DNA from: an uncultured Oligoflexales bacterium
Lineage (GTDB): Bacteria > Bdellovibrionota_B > Oligoflexia > Oligoflexales > JAPPIL01
DNA: 64,000 nt
Direction: 5' to 3'
Assembly: GCA_958296095.1 (NCBI GenBank)
Contig: OY282434.1
Location: forward strand, 1,394,001-1,458,000
Shown here: positions 53,213 to 62,052 of the stretch, in pieces
Layout of the letters: every line of letters starts with the position of its first letter
Position numbering within the stretch: position 1 is the first letter of the stretch
The notes under the pieces: generated by a model
Database searches by the model: none
What the model saw: the letters and a program-made list of their open reading frames with translations, nothing else
What the model was told of the DNA's origin: nothing
Made by a program: the position numbers and the translations under genes

Positions 53213-53622
53213 TGATCGTTTTTTTTTTTGCTTTTTTTAGAAGAAATTTATAACTACTTGATTTTATTTTTATGTTTTTTGAGGCGGGTGGGCAGTGTTT
53301 GTCGTGACCTGCCCTTATTAGGCGGAACTTGTCACCGTAACTGGTAAATATTTACACCTAAAAACAATAGGTCGCACGACAACCTGGGCAAAGATGACTG
53401 CGGCTGAACTGGATAGCCAGCTCACCCTGCAGGAAACTGCAGAACTCGCTCGGTAGTGCTCACTTCTGGGGGGCGGGAATCTCTCTCTTGTCTGACAACA
53501 TCGGCAAGCGTGGCGGGGTACTGCCGTGCCGCCTGAGGTAGTTCTTGCGGTGTTTGCCTCGTGCCGCCTTCCTCATAGCACGGCGGGTTCTTGTCTGTCG
53601 CATTGGTGAAGCCATCGGTTCC
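53213..53622. other. intergenic with IS scar
   Basis: It holds a 12-base T run (about 53219-53230) and a short open frame (MTAAELDSQLTLQETAELAR, 53394-53456). The IS-scar string at 53453-53479 cuts into the end of that frame. No intact gene is supported. Confidence 0.45.
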
Positions 53623-54195
53623 TCAACGGTTAAGGTCTTCGATCCTCAACAAGTAGTAACAATCTATACCACCTGGCGGCGGCGCCAGCCCATCTTTCAA
53701 CTTGGAAGTCACCGGTCGAAACCCGAAACGCTGGAAGAGGCGACGTGCCGTAATCATGTTCGGGACTGTCTCCAAGTAGAGCTGCTCGTAGCCGATGCTG
53801 ATTGCCTTGTCAATACTCATCCCCAGCAGTTTCGCACCGATGCCCTGACCGCGGTAGGACATTTCCAAGACCAAATCCCTGATCTCGCCAAACCCCTCCG
53901 AGGCAGGCAGGCCATGCAGCGGGCCTAAGCCGACTCCGCCGATAAACTTGTTCTGTTCGTTGTCCCGGGCCACAAAGAAGCATGCGCCCTCTTCGCGGTA
54001 AACATCGGCGAGGTTCTCTAGGCGGCGGAAAGTTGCCGCCAAGACATTGCCTGATTCCTCGAACGGCTCAAGATTGCGCTTAATTAACTCGACGATAGAC
54101 GGCACGCTGGCGGCCGATAGCTTCTCGATGACGATCTGCTCATTACCAACACGTGGCACGTTGATGGCTTCCCTCCAGACGCTGGGTTCAGGCAT
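53623..54195 (-). CDS. GNAT acetyltransferase
   Basis: 190 residues. The acetyl-CoA-binding motif A reads VLEMSYRGQGIGAKLL (R-G-Q-G-I-G), followed by the LETVPNMITARRLFQRFGF helix typical of GNAT enzymes. An acetyl group is moved from acetyl-CoA to an amine; the acceptor cannot be told. No signal peptide. It stands alone, convergent with repeats on one side and divergent from the small basic gene on the other. Confidence 0.88.
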   Translation of the reverse strand: MPEPSVWREAINVPRVGNEQIVIEKLSAASVPSIVELIKRNLEPFEESGNVLAATFRRLENLADVYREEGACFFVARDNEQNKFIGGVGLGPLHGLPASEGFGEIRDLVLEMSYRGQGIGAKLLGMSIDKAISIGYEQLYLETVPNMITARRLFQRFGFRPVTSKLKDGLAPPPGGIDCYYLLRIEDLNR

Positions 54196-54313
54196 AACGA
54201 CTACGTCCCTACGTAAACGTGAATTCCAAGGCTCACCCCGACCATTCTAGGGTTATCCTTTCCAAATGTCAAAAACTATGTTAAGTGTGCCCGCCGAAGG
54301 ATGGAGGACGATC

Positions 54314-54433
54314 ATGGGCACAAGACGTAGCTACCCTAACAACCGCCGTGGCAAGACCAACCGCCTGAAAGCCAAGAAAAAATCACGCGTCATGCGCAAA
54401 CGCGCGCTCAGTCCGCACGGCAAGAGGTCTTAG
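54314..54433 (+). CDS. 39-residue highly basic protein
   Basis: ATG 54314 is preceded by GGAGG with ideal spacing. The product has about 17 Arg/Lys in 39 residues, with RGKTNRLKAKKKSRVMRKRA at its core and only one acidic-free polar N-terminus. Such peptides usually bind RNA or DNA (small ribosomal-type or histone-like proteins). I do not recognise the family. It lies between the GNAT and aroE genes and is monocistronic, as far as can be seen. Confidence 0.6.
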   Translation: MGTRRSYPNNRRGKTNRLKAKKKSRVMRKRALSPHGKRS

Positions 54434-54501
54434 TTTTTCCCGACTAGCACGACCGAGCGCGGCGCCGCCTAGCGCCTGCATCTAAAAGCCACAGCGACGC
54501 G

Positions 54502-55377
54502 GTGAGGCAGGAGATGGACGGCATAGATGGCAAAACTCAACTGCTGGGCGTGCTGGGGCGAGGGATCGACTTCACCCTATCACCCGCGATCAACAATTTC
54601 GCGGCACGCTACCTGCAACTGAATAGCGTCTACATCCCTCTGCAACTCAATGACCCCGCCGCGCTCGCCAACACGCTGTGTTTCCTGACCGCCAGCAACT
54701 TCATCGGTGTCAACATCACCACCCCTTTCAAGCAGAGCAGTGCCCAGCTGTTGCACAGCTCAGCGCCGAGCATCAACCTCCTCTATCGCGACGAACACGG
54801 CACTCTATGTGCTTCCTCCACCGATGGCGAAGGCTTCTGGCAGGCATTGGCACACACAGGCTGTGATCGTAGCGCCCTGCACACAGTGACCGTGCTTGGC
54901 AACGGCGGAGCTTGTCGTGCCCTGTTGTATTTTTTCTGTCAGCAGCGACTGCCTTTGCGAAAAATTACCATCCTACGCCGCCAGGCTCGCCATGACCAAG
55001 CACTAGCCCGTATCAACGACGGCAGGTATCAGCTCAGCTGCGCTGATTTCAAGCTGGCACAATTGCAACACGCACTGGCCACGAGTGACAGCCACCACCT
55101 ACTTATTCAAGCAACCTCGGCCCCGCTACACGGTGATGATCTGCGCCGCTTCTGCCCTGCACTGGAAAATTTTCGCGGCACGCTGGTTGATCTCGTCTAC
55201 AACCAACCCTCAGCTCTTTATCACGCGGCACAAGCACGTCAGCTTACCTGCCAAGACGGATTGCCGATGTTGATCGAGCAAGCACGGTTAGGACAGCAGC
55301 TATGGTGGGGGCAATGCGCACCCTACGACGCGATCGCTGAGCACCTGCACAGTCTCCTCCGCAGGACGAAAAAATAA
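54502..55377 (+). CDS. aroE: shikimate dehydrogenase
   Basis: 291 residues; GTG 54502 is used, though ATG 54514 is possible. It reduces 3-dehydroshikimate with NADPH in aromatic amino-acid synthesis. Substrate-site LSPAINN (26-32), catalytic Lys77 (ITTPFK), Asp108 (STDGEGF), the NADP loop LGNGGACRALL and a C-terminal GLPMLIEQARLGQQLWWG are all present. The first glycine-rich stretch (GVLGRGIDFTLSP) differs from the common GxPIxHSLSP form, so it is a divergent but complete enzyme. Confidence 0.9.
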   Translation: MRQEMDGIDGKTQLLGVLGRGIDFTLSPAINNFAARYLQLNSVYIPLQLNDPAALANTLCFLTASNFIGVNITTPFKQSSAQLLHSSAPSINLLYRDEHGTLCASSTDGEGFWQALAHTGCDRSALHTVTVLGNGGACRALLYFFCQQRLPLRKITILRRQARHDQALARINDGRYQLSCADFKLAQLQHALATSDSHHLLIQATSAPLHGDDLRRFCPALENFRGTLVDLVYNQPSALYHAAQARQLTCQDGLPMLIEQARLGQQLWWGQCAPYDAIAEHLHSLLRRTKK

Positions 55378-55459
55378 AACAGGGGGCTTTACAAAAAACC
55401 ACGATGCTATTACAACGCCCAGCCTGGGCGTAAACGAACGATAGCACTAGGAGGTGAGC

Positions 55460-57046
55460 ATGCGTTGGGCACTGGTAGCTTTGTTGCTGTGCAGCGGCAC
55501 GCAGTTGGTGGCCGATGATGAGGGTACGGATTTTTTGCGGCAGTGGCGCAAGAACCCACGTTACTGGATGAACGTGACACCTGCCAAGTATCGGCAGGAC
55601 GGCACAAAAATCGACGACATGCGACGTTGGCCAAAACACACCCGCGCCTTTCGGGTCGGCAACGCCGCGATCAAGGACGCTATCGACAAGCGCATTCTCG
55701 GCGCAGGCAAGCAAGGTTGGGAAGCACACGACGACCCCCGCTATCTCTTTGAAGACGGGGTTGAGGTGGAAACAAACATCATGCGCCTACCAGCAGAGGG
55801 CAAACTCAGCTTCGAACCCTGGTCGGCCTACTACTGGCCGATTGCAGATGGCGGTATCTCGTTACGCTATGCCGATCCTGATATTGATGCCAAGCGGCTC
55901 GAAGAAGACAATTACGAGCAAGTGATCAACCGCTACCAGCAGCCGAGTGATTTTCTGCGCCTGCAACCTTTGGAAGAACAGTATCAAAAACAACTAGACA
56001 TGTATTCGCCTGCGGAAAAATACGACCTGCTAGTCGGTAGTCGCGATTTTAAACTTACCAACCAAGTCAAGCAACAGGGGCTCAAATACACGGACGAAGA
56101 CGGTGCAGTAGCTATGTGGATGGGCATCTGTCACGGCTGGGCTGTAGCTGCCTATGCCTCACCCCGTCCCGCGCACAGTGTTACCGTTAAGGCTGCCGAT
56201 GGCAAGACGATGATTAACTTTTATCCCGACGACTTGCGGGCTCTAGTGTCGTTGAAATGGGCTTCGGCTTCCTCGTGGGATGGGCTTTTCATCGGCGGAC
56301 GCTGCAACGTCAGCCAATACCCTAGCGAGGACGAGGACGAGGACAAGGATGAACTCAGTCTCGACGCAGAGACGGGGCGAGTGCTCAATGCCGAGTGCTT
56401 TGACACCAATCCTGGCACCTGGCACACGGTCATCACCAACAAAATTGGCCGCTACAACGAATCGTTTGTCATGGACGCAACCTTCGATGCCGAAGTCTGG
56501 AATCAACCCGTCTATGCCTACAAGGTGCAGTATTACCACCCGCGCACGGAAGTAGCAGGCACACTGGAAGAGAGCATTATGCCCATCGACGCGCAGTGGC
56601 AGGAGGAAGACACCTTCGCCGCGTTTCGCAACAACCCACGCGCCAAGAAAATTGTGTTGGTCGAGATGCAGGTGACCTATGTGCTTGAAAACCACCCGCA
56701 GCCAGGTGAGCCTGAGGTCGACTACATGACTAGTGTTAAGTACTGGTATGATCTTGAACTCGACGAGCATAACAACATCGTCGGGGGTGAATGGTTAAAC
56801 AACAACCACCCCGATTTTTTGTGGACAAAGAAACGTAGCTCACGGCCACAGAACACCGTCGATCGCACCATCTCACGACTGGTAGACACCAAGGAAACCG
56901 TGCGCGACTTTGTTGCATCGCAAGATATGAGCATCTTCAACAAGGCTCTGCTCGGTCGTCTCTCGGAACTAGCTGACCTCTCGGTGCTCATGGACGACAC
57001 TCCGCTGGAACTAATAATCTACGGCCTGGTTGAGCTGTCTAGGTGA
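55460..57046 (+). CDS. secreted transglutaminase-elicitor-like protein
   Basis: 528 residues from ATG 55460 (AGGAGGT upstream). A signal peptide (MRWALVALLLCSGTQLVA) leads to a catalytic domain like the oomycete GP42 transglutaminase elicitor (PF16683): WMGICHGWAVAA with Cys224, NPGTWH with His322, and VMDATFDAEVWNQPV with Asp339 form the expected Cys-His-Asp triad. It would form or cut amide bonds at glutamine residues outside the cytoplasm. The C-terminal about 90 residues are helical. The next gene, a C11 protease, overlaps its stop. Confidence 0.82.
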   Translation: MRWALVALLLCSGTQLVADDEGTDFLRQWRKNPRYWMNVTPAKYRQDGTKIDDMRRWPKHTRAFRVGNAAIKDAIDKRILGAGKQGWEAHDDPRYLFEDGVEVETNIMRLPAEGKLSFEPWSAYYWPIADGGISLRYADPDIDAKRLEEDNYEQVINRYQQPSDFLRLQPLEEQYQKQLDMYSPAEKYDLLVGSRDFKLTNQVKQQGLKYTDEDGAVAMWMGICHGWAVAAYASPRPAHSVTVKAADGKTMINFYPDDLRALVSLKWASASSWDGLFIGGRCNVSQYPSEDEDEDKDELSLDAETGRVLNAECFDTNPGTWHTVITNKIGRYNESFVMDATFDAEVWNQPVYAYKVQYYHPRTEVAGTLEESIMPIDAQWQEEDTFAAFRNNPRAKKIVLVEMQVTYVLENHPQPGEPEVDYMTSVKYWYDLELDEHNNIVGGEWLNNNHPDFLWTKKRSSRPQNTVDRTISRLVDTKETVRDFVASQDMSIFNKALLGRLSELADLSVLMDDTPLELIIYGLVELSR

Positions 57047-58338
57047 GCCGCGCCCTCTTGCTGTTCATCGTCGTGCTGGCTAGCACTGCGCTGGCACGTC
57101 CTCTCTGTCAGCAAACTGTGCCATCGACGCGCCTTGCCTGTGACAAGCAGTGGACGGTGCTCGTCTACATGAACGGTGACAACGACCTGGCCCCACACAC
57201 CTTTGCTGATCTCAAGGAAATGAGCAGGGTTGGTTCTTCCCCCGCCGTCGATATCGTCGTGCAGCAGGACACCGACGACAGTGATGGCAGCAGACGTTAT
57301 CATGTGCGTAAGACGAAAAACTTGGCGGATTCGCACCTGGCCACCTTGCCAGAACAGGATAGCGGCAGTATGCAGACCTTAATCGATTTCCTGGCGTTCG
57401 GCGTAAAAAATTATCCCGCCCAACACTACATGGTCATTATCTGGAGTCACGGCACGGGTTACGCGGGGGGCATCTCGCCCGACTACAGTTCTGGTTCGCA
57501 GCTGTCGATCGCACAGCTCAGCACGGCACTGGAGTACTTGCAATATGTGCACTTGCAGGGACGTAAAATAGACATCTATGCCTCCGATGCCTGTCTGATG
57601 CAATCGTTAGAAGTTATCTACGCCTTGCGCCAGCGCGCGCGTTATATCATTGGCTCGGCTAATCGCGAGCAAAAACAGGGCTGGCCTTACCAAGAAATTT
57701 TGCAATACCTCACCACCCATCCTAGTCGCGCCCAACTGGCGGGCGTATCTCACGGGGCTGGCACTGGCGCGGCTTACTGGTTGGCTAACGAAATTCCGCA
57801 TCTCTACTTGCAGCACTACTTTGACCGCGACACCTGGGCGACGATGAACACCGTTGTTGCCACCGAAATTGCGCGCCGCGACCGACAAGGCTTGCGCCAA
57901 AGCCTGCAACGCTTAAGCCAGGCTCTGCGGGTTTTTTTGCGTCGTGATCCATTCATACATCCGCTGCAAATTCTCGCCGCGGTCAACAACTCGTACCAGT
58001 TCGCTCCCGCCAATCGCGATCTGAAAACTTTCCTCGCCCAGCTACAAACGCTGACAGCAAGGGATAGTGCGGTACACCGTGCCAGCCGTGCCGTGCAAGA
58101 CGCGCTGGCTCAGATGGTGCTGCGGCCTGAGGCTAGCGACCCTCGCAAACACCACCGCTACTTTCACAGCCGCGGTTTCGGCTATGGTACAATGGCCGCG
58201 GGACTAACGCTATGGCTACCGTCGCACCGCGAGGAATTTATGGCGACACAAAAAACTTTCGCCCAAACTCCCCTGCTGCAAGAGACAGGCTGGTATCAGC
58301 TGCAAGTGGAGCTCTTTGCCGCGACCAACCGCGATTGA
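57043..58338 (+). CDS. secreted clostripain-like C11 cysteine protease
   Basis: 431 residues, GTG start overlapping the previous stop (GTGA). Signal peptide MSRALLLFIVVLASTALA. The caspase-like fold of family C11 is shown by WTVLVYMNGDNDL near the N-terminus, catalytic His136 (IIWSHGTG) and catalytic Cys184 (YASDACLMQSLE). C11 proteases usually cut after Arg or Lys and mature by self-cleavage. Coupled translation with the transglutaminase-like gene suggests they act together outside the cell or in the periplasm. Confidence 0.9.
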   Translation: MSRALLLFIVVLASTALARPLCQQTVPSTRLACDKQWTVLVYMNGDNDLAPHTFADLKEMSRVGSSPAVDIVVQQDTDDSDGSRRYHVRKTKNLADSHLATLPEQDSGSMQTLIDFLAFGVKNYPAQHYMVIIWSHGTGYAGGISPDYSSGSQLSIAQLSTALEYLQYVHLQGRKIDIYASDACLMQSLEVIYALRQRARYIIGSANREQKQGWPYQEILQYLTTHPSRAQLAGVSHGAGTGAAYWLANEIPHLYLQHYFDRDTWATMNTVVATEIARRDRQGLRQSLQRLSQALRVFLRRDPFIHPLQILAAVNNSYQFAPANRDLKTFLAQLQTLTARDSAVHRASRAVQDALAQMVLRPEASDPRKHHRYFHSRGFGYGTMAAGLTLWLPSHREEFMATQKTFAQTPLLQETGWYQLQVELFAATNRD

Positions 58339-58355
58339 TTCCGCCGCGGGCCGCC

Positions 58356-59408
58356 TTATTGCGCCAGCAAGGTTAAGTACGAGGCATAGCGTGCTGCACA
58401 GATGTCGCCTGTCTTGACCGCGTCTTTTACTCCGCACACAGCTTCTCGGTCGTGCAGACAGGAGCGATAGCGACACTTGTCGGTCTGGGCGGCAAATTCG
58501 ATGAAAAAATTTCCTAACTGCGCGGGCGGTATTTCACCCAGCGAAAATTTTTTAATGCCTGGCGTATCGATGACATAACCACCTGTCTGCAAACTCAACA
58601 GGCTGGCATAGGTGGTCGTGTGCTGTCCGCTGCGGCTAAGTTCTGCGGCGACGGCTTGTGGAATTAGCGGCATGAATAGATTGATCAGCGAGGATTTGCC
58701 TACTCCAGAGTTGCCGCTAAAGACCGCAATCCCCTGGGCGAGAATTTTTTGTAACGCGACGAGATCGGCTTGTGCCTGAAAATCTTGGCTAAGCGCTTGC
58801 ACGACTAGCACTCGATAGCCGAGACGACGATAATTTGCCAAACGTGGCATATATGCTTGGCGCTGTCCCTCGTCGAGCAGGTCAGACTTGTTGAAAACAA
58901 GCAGCGGGGCGATGTTTTGCTGGGCCGCGCCAACGAGGTAGCGGTCGATTAAAGTAAAGTCGAGCGGCGGTTTAGCAAAGGCTGAGGTAATGATGAGATG
59001 ATCGATGTTGCTGGCGATGATATGCGACATTGTCTTGTGGCGAGAATCAGAACGTGCCAACACATTGTGGCGAGGGGCATTGCTCATGATGCGGCAGTGC
59101 GGCAACTCTTTTTGCCTGTGGGCATCAGGCTCGCACCAAACACGATCGCCGACCGCCAATAGCTTGCGAGTTGATTTTTTAGCGAGCAGAAAACGTCTAG
59201 GTACCGTGCCCAGCCACACGTCGTGCATATCGATGGCATGCAGTTTTTTTTCGGACGACACGAAGGCATAGCCTTTATGCACTTCGACCACACGCGCCGC
59301 AAATGCACCTTCGACCTGACGTGACCACTCTGTTTCGGGGGTCGTAAAATTCTCTCGCAGTTCATCGGCAGACCAGTCCTTGCGTGAGATAGGACGTTTT
59401 TTGGTCAT
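58356..59408 (-). CDS. rsgA: ribosome small-subunit GTPase RsgA
   Basis: 350 residues from ATG 59408, which overlaps the plsB stop (ATGA). An N-terminal OB-fold is followed by the circularly permuted GTPase order: G4 FNKSDLLDE, then G1 GNSGVGKSSL, then G3 DTPGI. The C-terminal zinc motif is C-RYRS-CLH-DREAVC. It helps late 30S maturation and is stimulated by the ribosome. It is co-transcribed with plsB. Confidence 0.96.
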   Translation of the reverse strand: MTKKRPISRKDWSADELRENFTTPETEWSRQVEGAFAARVVEVHKGYAFVSSEKKLHAIDMHDVWLGTVPRRFLLAKKSTRKLLAVGDRVWCEPDAHRQKELPHCRIMSNAPRHNVLARSDSRHKTMSHIIASNIDHLIITSAFAKPPLDFTLIDRYLVGAAQQNIAPLLVFNKSDLLDEGQRQAYMPRLANYRRLGYRVLVVQALSQDFQAQADLVALQKILAQGIAVFSGNSGVGKSSLINLFMPLIPQAVAAELSRSGQHTTTYASLLSLQTGGYVIDTPGIKKFSLGEIPPAQLGNFFIEFAAQTDKCRYRSCLHDREAVCGVKDAVKTGDICAARYASYLTLLAQ

Positions 59409-61735
59409 GATGACAGGGCAATTTTTTTGATGCTCTGTCCTATATCTCTTCCCAACGCGTCCGCACAACTGCGTGCCATGTCCTTGAGCCGCGGCGAGAT
59501 ACGCATTACGCCATCGCTTGATTCGGTTAGCAAACCCATGCTTTTGAAATTTTCCATCTGGTAACTGACATTATGTGCATGCCGATAGTCGGGCGCGTTG
59601 TGTCCCTTCAAGATGGCGATGCGCTGCAACAGCAAGCTATACTGGCGCTCCAACTCTTGCCGCGCCACCTGGGCATGCTCTGGATAAGCGGCCAGCAAAG
59701 TGACTAGCACGGCATAGCGTTCAAAAATTTTATCGCTGAAACAACCAAGATCATGCAGCAGCAAAAAATTATCATCTGCCAAGGCTGGAGGCGATAGCTG
59801 CGGGCTGCTGTACAAAAGCTTTAACTCAATCATTTTTGCTAGCGTCTCTTCAACCACCCGCTCAATTTCGACATCCCATTTGAGAAAGAATTCACCCCGC
59901 ATCAGTTGATAATAAGTACAGATGGTGGTGATCAAGTTCTGCCGTTCAAGGCGCTGAAAGTTGCGGAAAAGTCTGGCAATCAAGGCAGGAATTAAAAACA
60001 CCGCGGCAATGTTGCTCGCCGCGTAGAGCAGCACAGGGTCGGTGTGGTTATCGAGATATATAATGTCTCCGCTCTCGTGCTTAAACCACCTTATCTGCGG
60101 CATTGTCTGCACCAAATGCAGCAGGGCTGAGGGCTCTAGCTCAGGAAACCTGACCTGGCTAGCCCATTGCAGCTGTTCGCTGAGCGTGCGCAAGACCCGA
60201 TACAGGTTGCTGAATTCGGTGACCGCAATCGACCGCTGTGGTTTCGCCAACAACGTGATAGCCAAGACAGACACGGGGGTGACGACGGTGTGGTCGGCAA
60301 TACCCTGCATCACGGTATGGGCGAGAGCAGAGATGGTAGCACTGAAAGCCTGGCCGCGCTTTTCGCCTGCGGCAAGATATTCACCCAGCGACAGCGGTTC
60401 ACCGAAAGAGACATAGGCCTTACCGAACGAAGAACTCAAGACTTTGCGGGCACTGAATAGACCGCGCAACGATTCCTTCTTCGGCTTGCGGCTACCCTTG
60501 ACCTCGCTGACGAACGACTGTGCTTCTAGCAAGCAATCATAGCCAATATAGATGGGGACGAGCGAAATTTTGCGATAATCATCACGTAGATAGCTCTGGG
60601 CAATCATTGCCAACATGCCTGTCTTCGGTGCCAACAGCAGACCGTTGCGACTGCGAGTGCCTTCGGGAAAAAAACACAGTGGATAACCTCTGCTCACCAG
60701 ATAGTGCATGTATTCGCTGAACAGCATGGTGTAGAGGCGGTTGCCACGAAATTTGCGCCGCAGAAAAAACGCCCCCGACTTGCGGAACAGCGTGCCGATG
60801 ATGAGAAAATCGAGATTATCGCCGCTGCCAAAGTGCGGTACCATCAATCCTTCCCGATAGAGCACATAGCTCAACAGCAGATAATCGATGTGACTGCGAT
60901 GGCAAGGCAGGTAGATAAGCTCCTGGGTGCGGGCGACTTCTGCCAAGGCTGGTGAGCGGTGCACTTCGATGGCAGTAAAAATTTTGCGGAAAAACCAGTT
61001 GAGAAACAGATAGAACAGCAGCACAAAACGCGGCGAAAGATCGGAACAGATAGCTTCGAGATTTTTGCGTGCCGTTTTGGTCACCCGTTCTATCGCCACG
61101 CCACGCTTCTGCGCTTCATTGGCGATGGCGGTGCGCACGTTATGGGAGCTGAGCAAGAATTCAATTACCTGACTGCGGCGGTAGAGTTGTGGGCCTAAGG
61201 CGGCGTTTTTTTGAGTGCGAAAGTGCACCCTGAGCACACGGTTGAGTTTGCGGCTAAGCTGGGCCTGGCTAGCTTCCTCACGCACAAAATCCTGCAACGA
61301 GATCGGTTTACCAAAATTGACGAGAATGTCACGTCCCTGCACCAGCATGAGAAGAAAACGGCTGAGCGGGTTGATGCTTTCGGCATCGCTGAAAAAAGCT
61401 CGCAAGAACGAACTTTCCTTGCGGCCTGGGTTGCGTCCCCAAAAGACCGAGACAGGAATTAAGCGCACCTCACAAGCCGTGTCACGTCGCTGCTGCTCGA
61501 TCATATCCTGCAATACGGCTTGACTGCGATGCCGTCGCCCCTGCACGTCGAGGCACAGATAGCCGCCGCCATGCATGTGGGCAAGATGACGCGGATGTAG
61601 CCGCGGTCGTAGCAACTGCTTTTGCCGACAGACTTGTTCAAGCACGAGCAAGTCGGAGAAGGAGCGGCGACGCAAGATATAGCAGGCACTGCTGTCCGCC
61701 TGATAAGCGCTGAAATCACGTGGCACGATCTTCAT
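59405..61735 (-). CDS. plsB: glycerol-3-phosphate acyltransferase
   Basis: 776 residues from ATG 61735. Similarity to the family N-terminus (YLSFLHRLLFPW) continues about 20 codons upstream without a standard start codon, so the true start may be a non-ATG codon near 61800. The acyltransferase block I CHRSHIDYLL (H-x4-D) lies near residue 280, with GDNLDFLIIGTLFRKSGAFF and FFPEGTRSRNG as blocks II-III. It makes lysophosphatidic acid at the inner membrane, the first step of phospholipid synthesis. The length fits the PlsB family (about 800). Confidence 0.93.
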   Translation of the reverse strand: MKIVPRDFSAYQADSSACYILRRRSFSDLLVLEQVCRQKQLLRPRLHPRHLAHMHGGGYLCLDVQGRRHRSQAVLQDMIEQQRRDTACEVRLIPVSVFWGRNPGRKESSFLRAFFSDAESINPLSRFLLMLVQGRDILVNFGKPISLQDFVREEASQAQLSRKLNRVLRVHFRTQKNAALGPQLYRRSQVIEFLLSSHNVRTAIANEAQKRGVAIERVTKTARKNLEAICSDLSPRFVLLFYLFLNWFFRKIFTAIEVHRSPALAEVARTQELIYLPCHRSHIDYLLLSYVLYREGLMVPHFGSGDNLDFLIIGTLFRKSGAFFLRRKFRGNRLYTMLFSEYMHYLVSRGYPLCFFPEGTRSRNGLLLAPKTGMLAMIAQSYLRDDYRKISLVPIYIGYDCLLEAQSFVSEVKGSRKPKKESLRGLFSARKVLSSSFGKAYVSFGEPLSLGEYLAAGEKRGQAFSATISALAHTVMQGIADHTVVTPVSVLAITLLAKPQRSIAVTEFSNLYRVLRTLSEQLQWASQVRFPELEPSALLHLVQTMPQIRWFKHESGDIIYLDNHTDPVLLYAASNIAAVFLIPALIARLFRNFQRLERQNLITTICTYYQLMRGEFFLKWDVEIERVVEETLAKMIELKLLYSSPQLSPPALADDNFLLLHDLGCFSDKIFERYAVLVTLLAAYPEHAQVARQELERQYSLLLQRIAILKGHNAPDYRHAHNVSYQMENFKSMGLLTESSDGVMRISPRLKDMARSCADALGRDIGQSIKKIALSS

Positions 61736-61878
61736 CTTCAACCACGGGAAGAGCAGACGATGCAGAAAGGAGAGATACCTGTTTTTGCTGTAAACGCTCA
61801 GAACTATTTCTTTTTTAGATGAACACGAGCTGCCGCGATCAGGAAAACCAGCCCTGCCAGCCGCTGTCAACCCACCCA

Positions 61879-61962
61879 TGCTGCGGGTGAGAATCGAACT
61901 CACACGGCATTGCTGCCAGAGGATTTTGAGCCCTCCGCGTCTACCAATTCCGCCACCGCAGC
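61879..61962 (-). tRNA. tRNA-Leu (CAA)
   Basis: Class II cloverleaf on the minus strand. Acceptor GCTGCGG/CCGCAGC is perfect. The anticodon stem GAGGG/TCCTC encloses loop CTCAAAA, so the anticodon is CAA. A long variable arm (TGGCAGCAATGCCG) and T-loop TTCGATT follow. The discriminator is A; CCA is not encoded. Confidence 0.95.
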
Positions 61963-62052
61963 CTCACGTCGGGCGAAGGTAGCACAGGGTGGTGGGGGTT
62001 GCAAGTGGGAGGTAAATCAGTGGCATTGAGTGTAGTAGTGGCGTGTGCGAGA

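Noticed and set aside
53394..53456. 20-codon frame MTAAELDSQLTLQETAELAR as a gene
   Set aside because: It has no ribosome site and its end lies within an IS scar; at best a fragment.
61736..61903. Extension of plsB to 61903
   Set aside because: That start lies inside the tRNA-Leu gene; the first in-frame ATG outside it is 61735.
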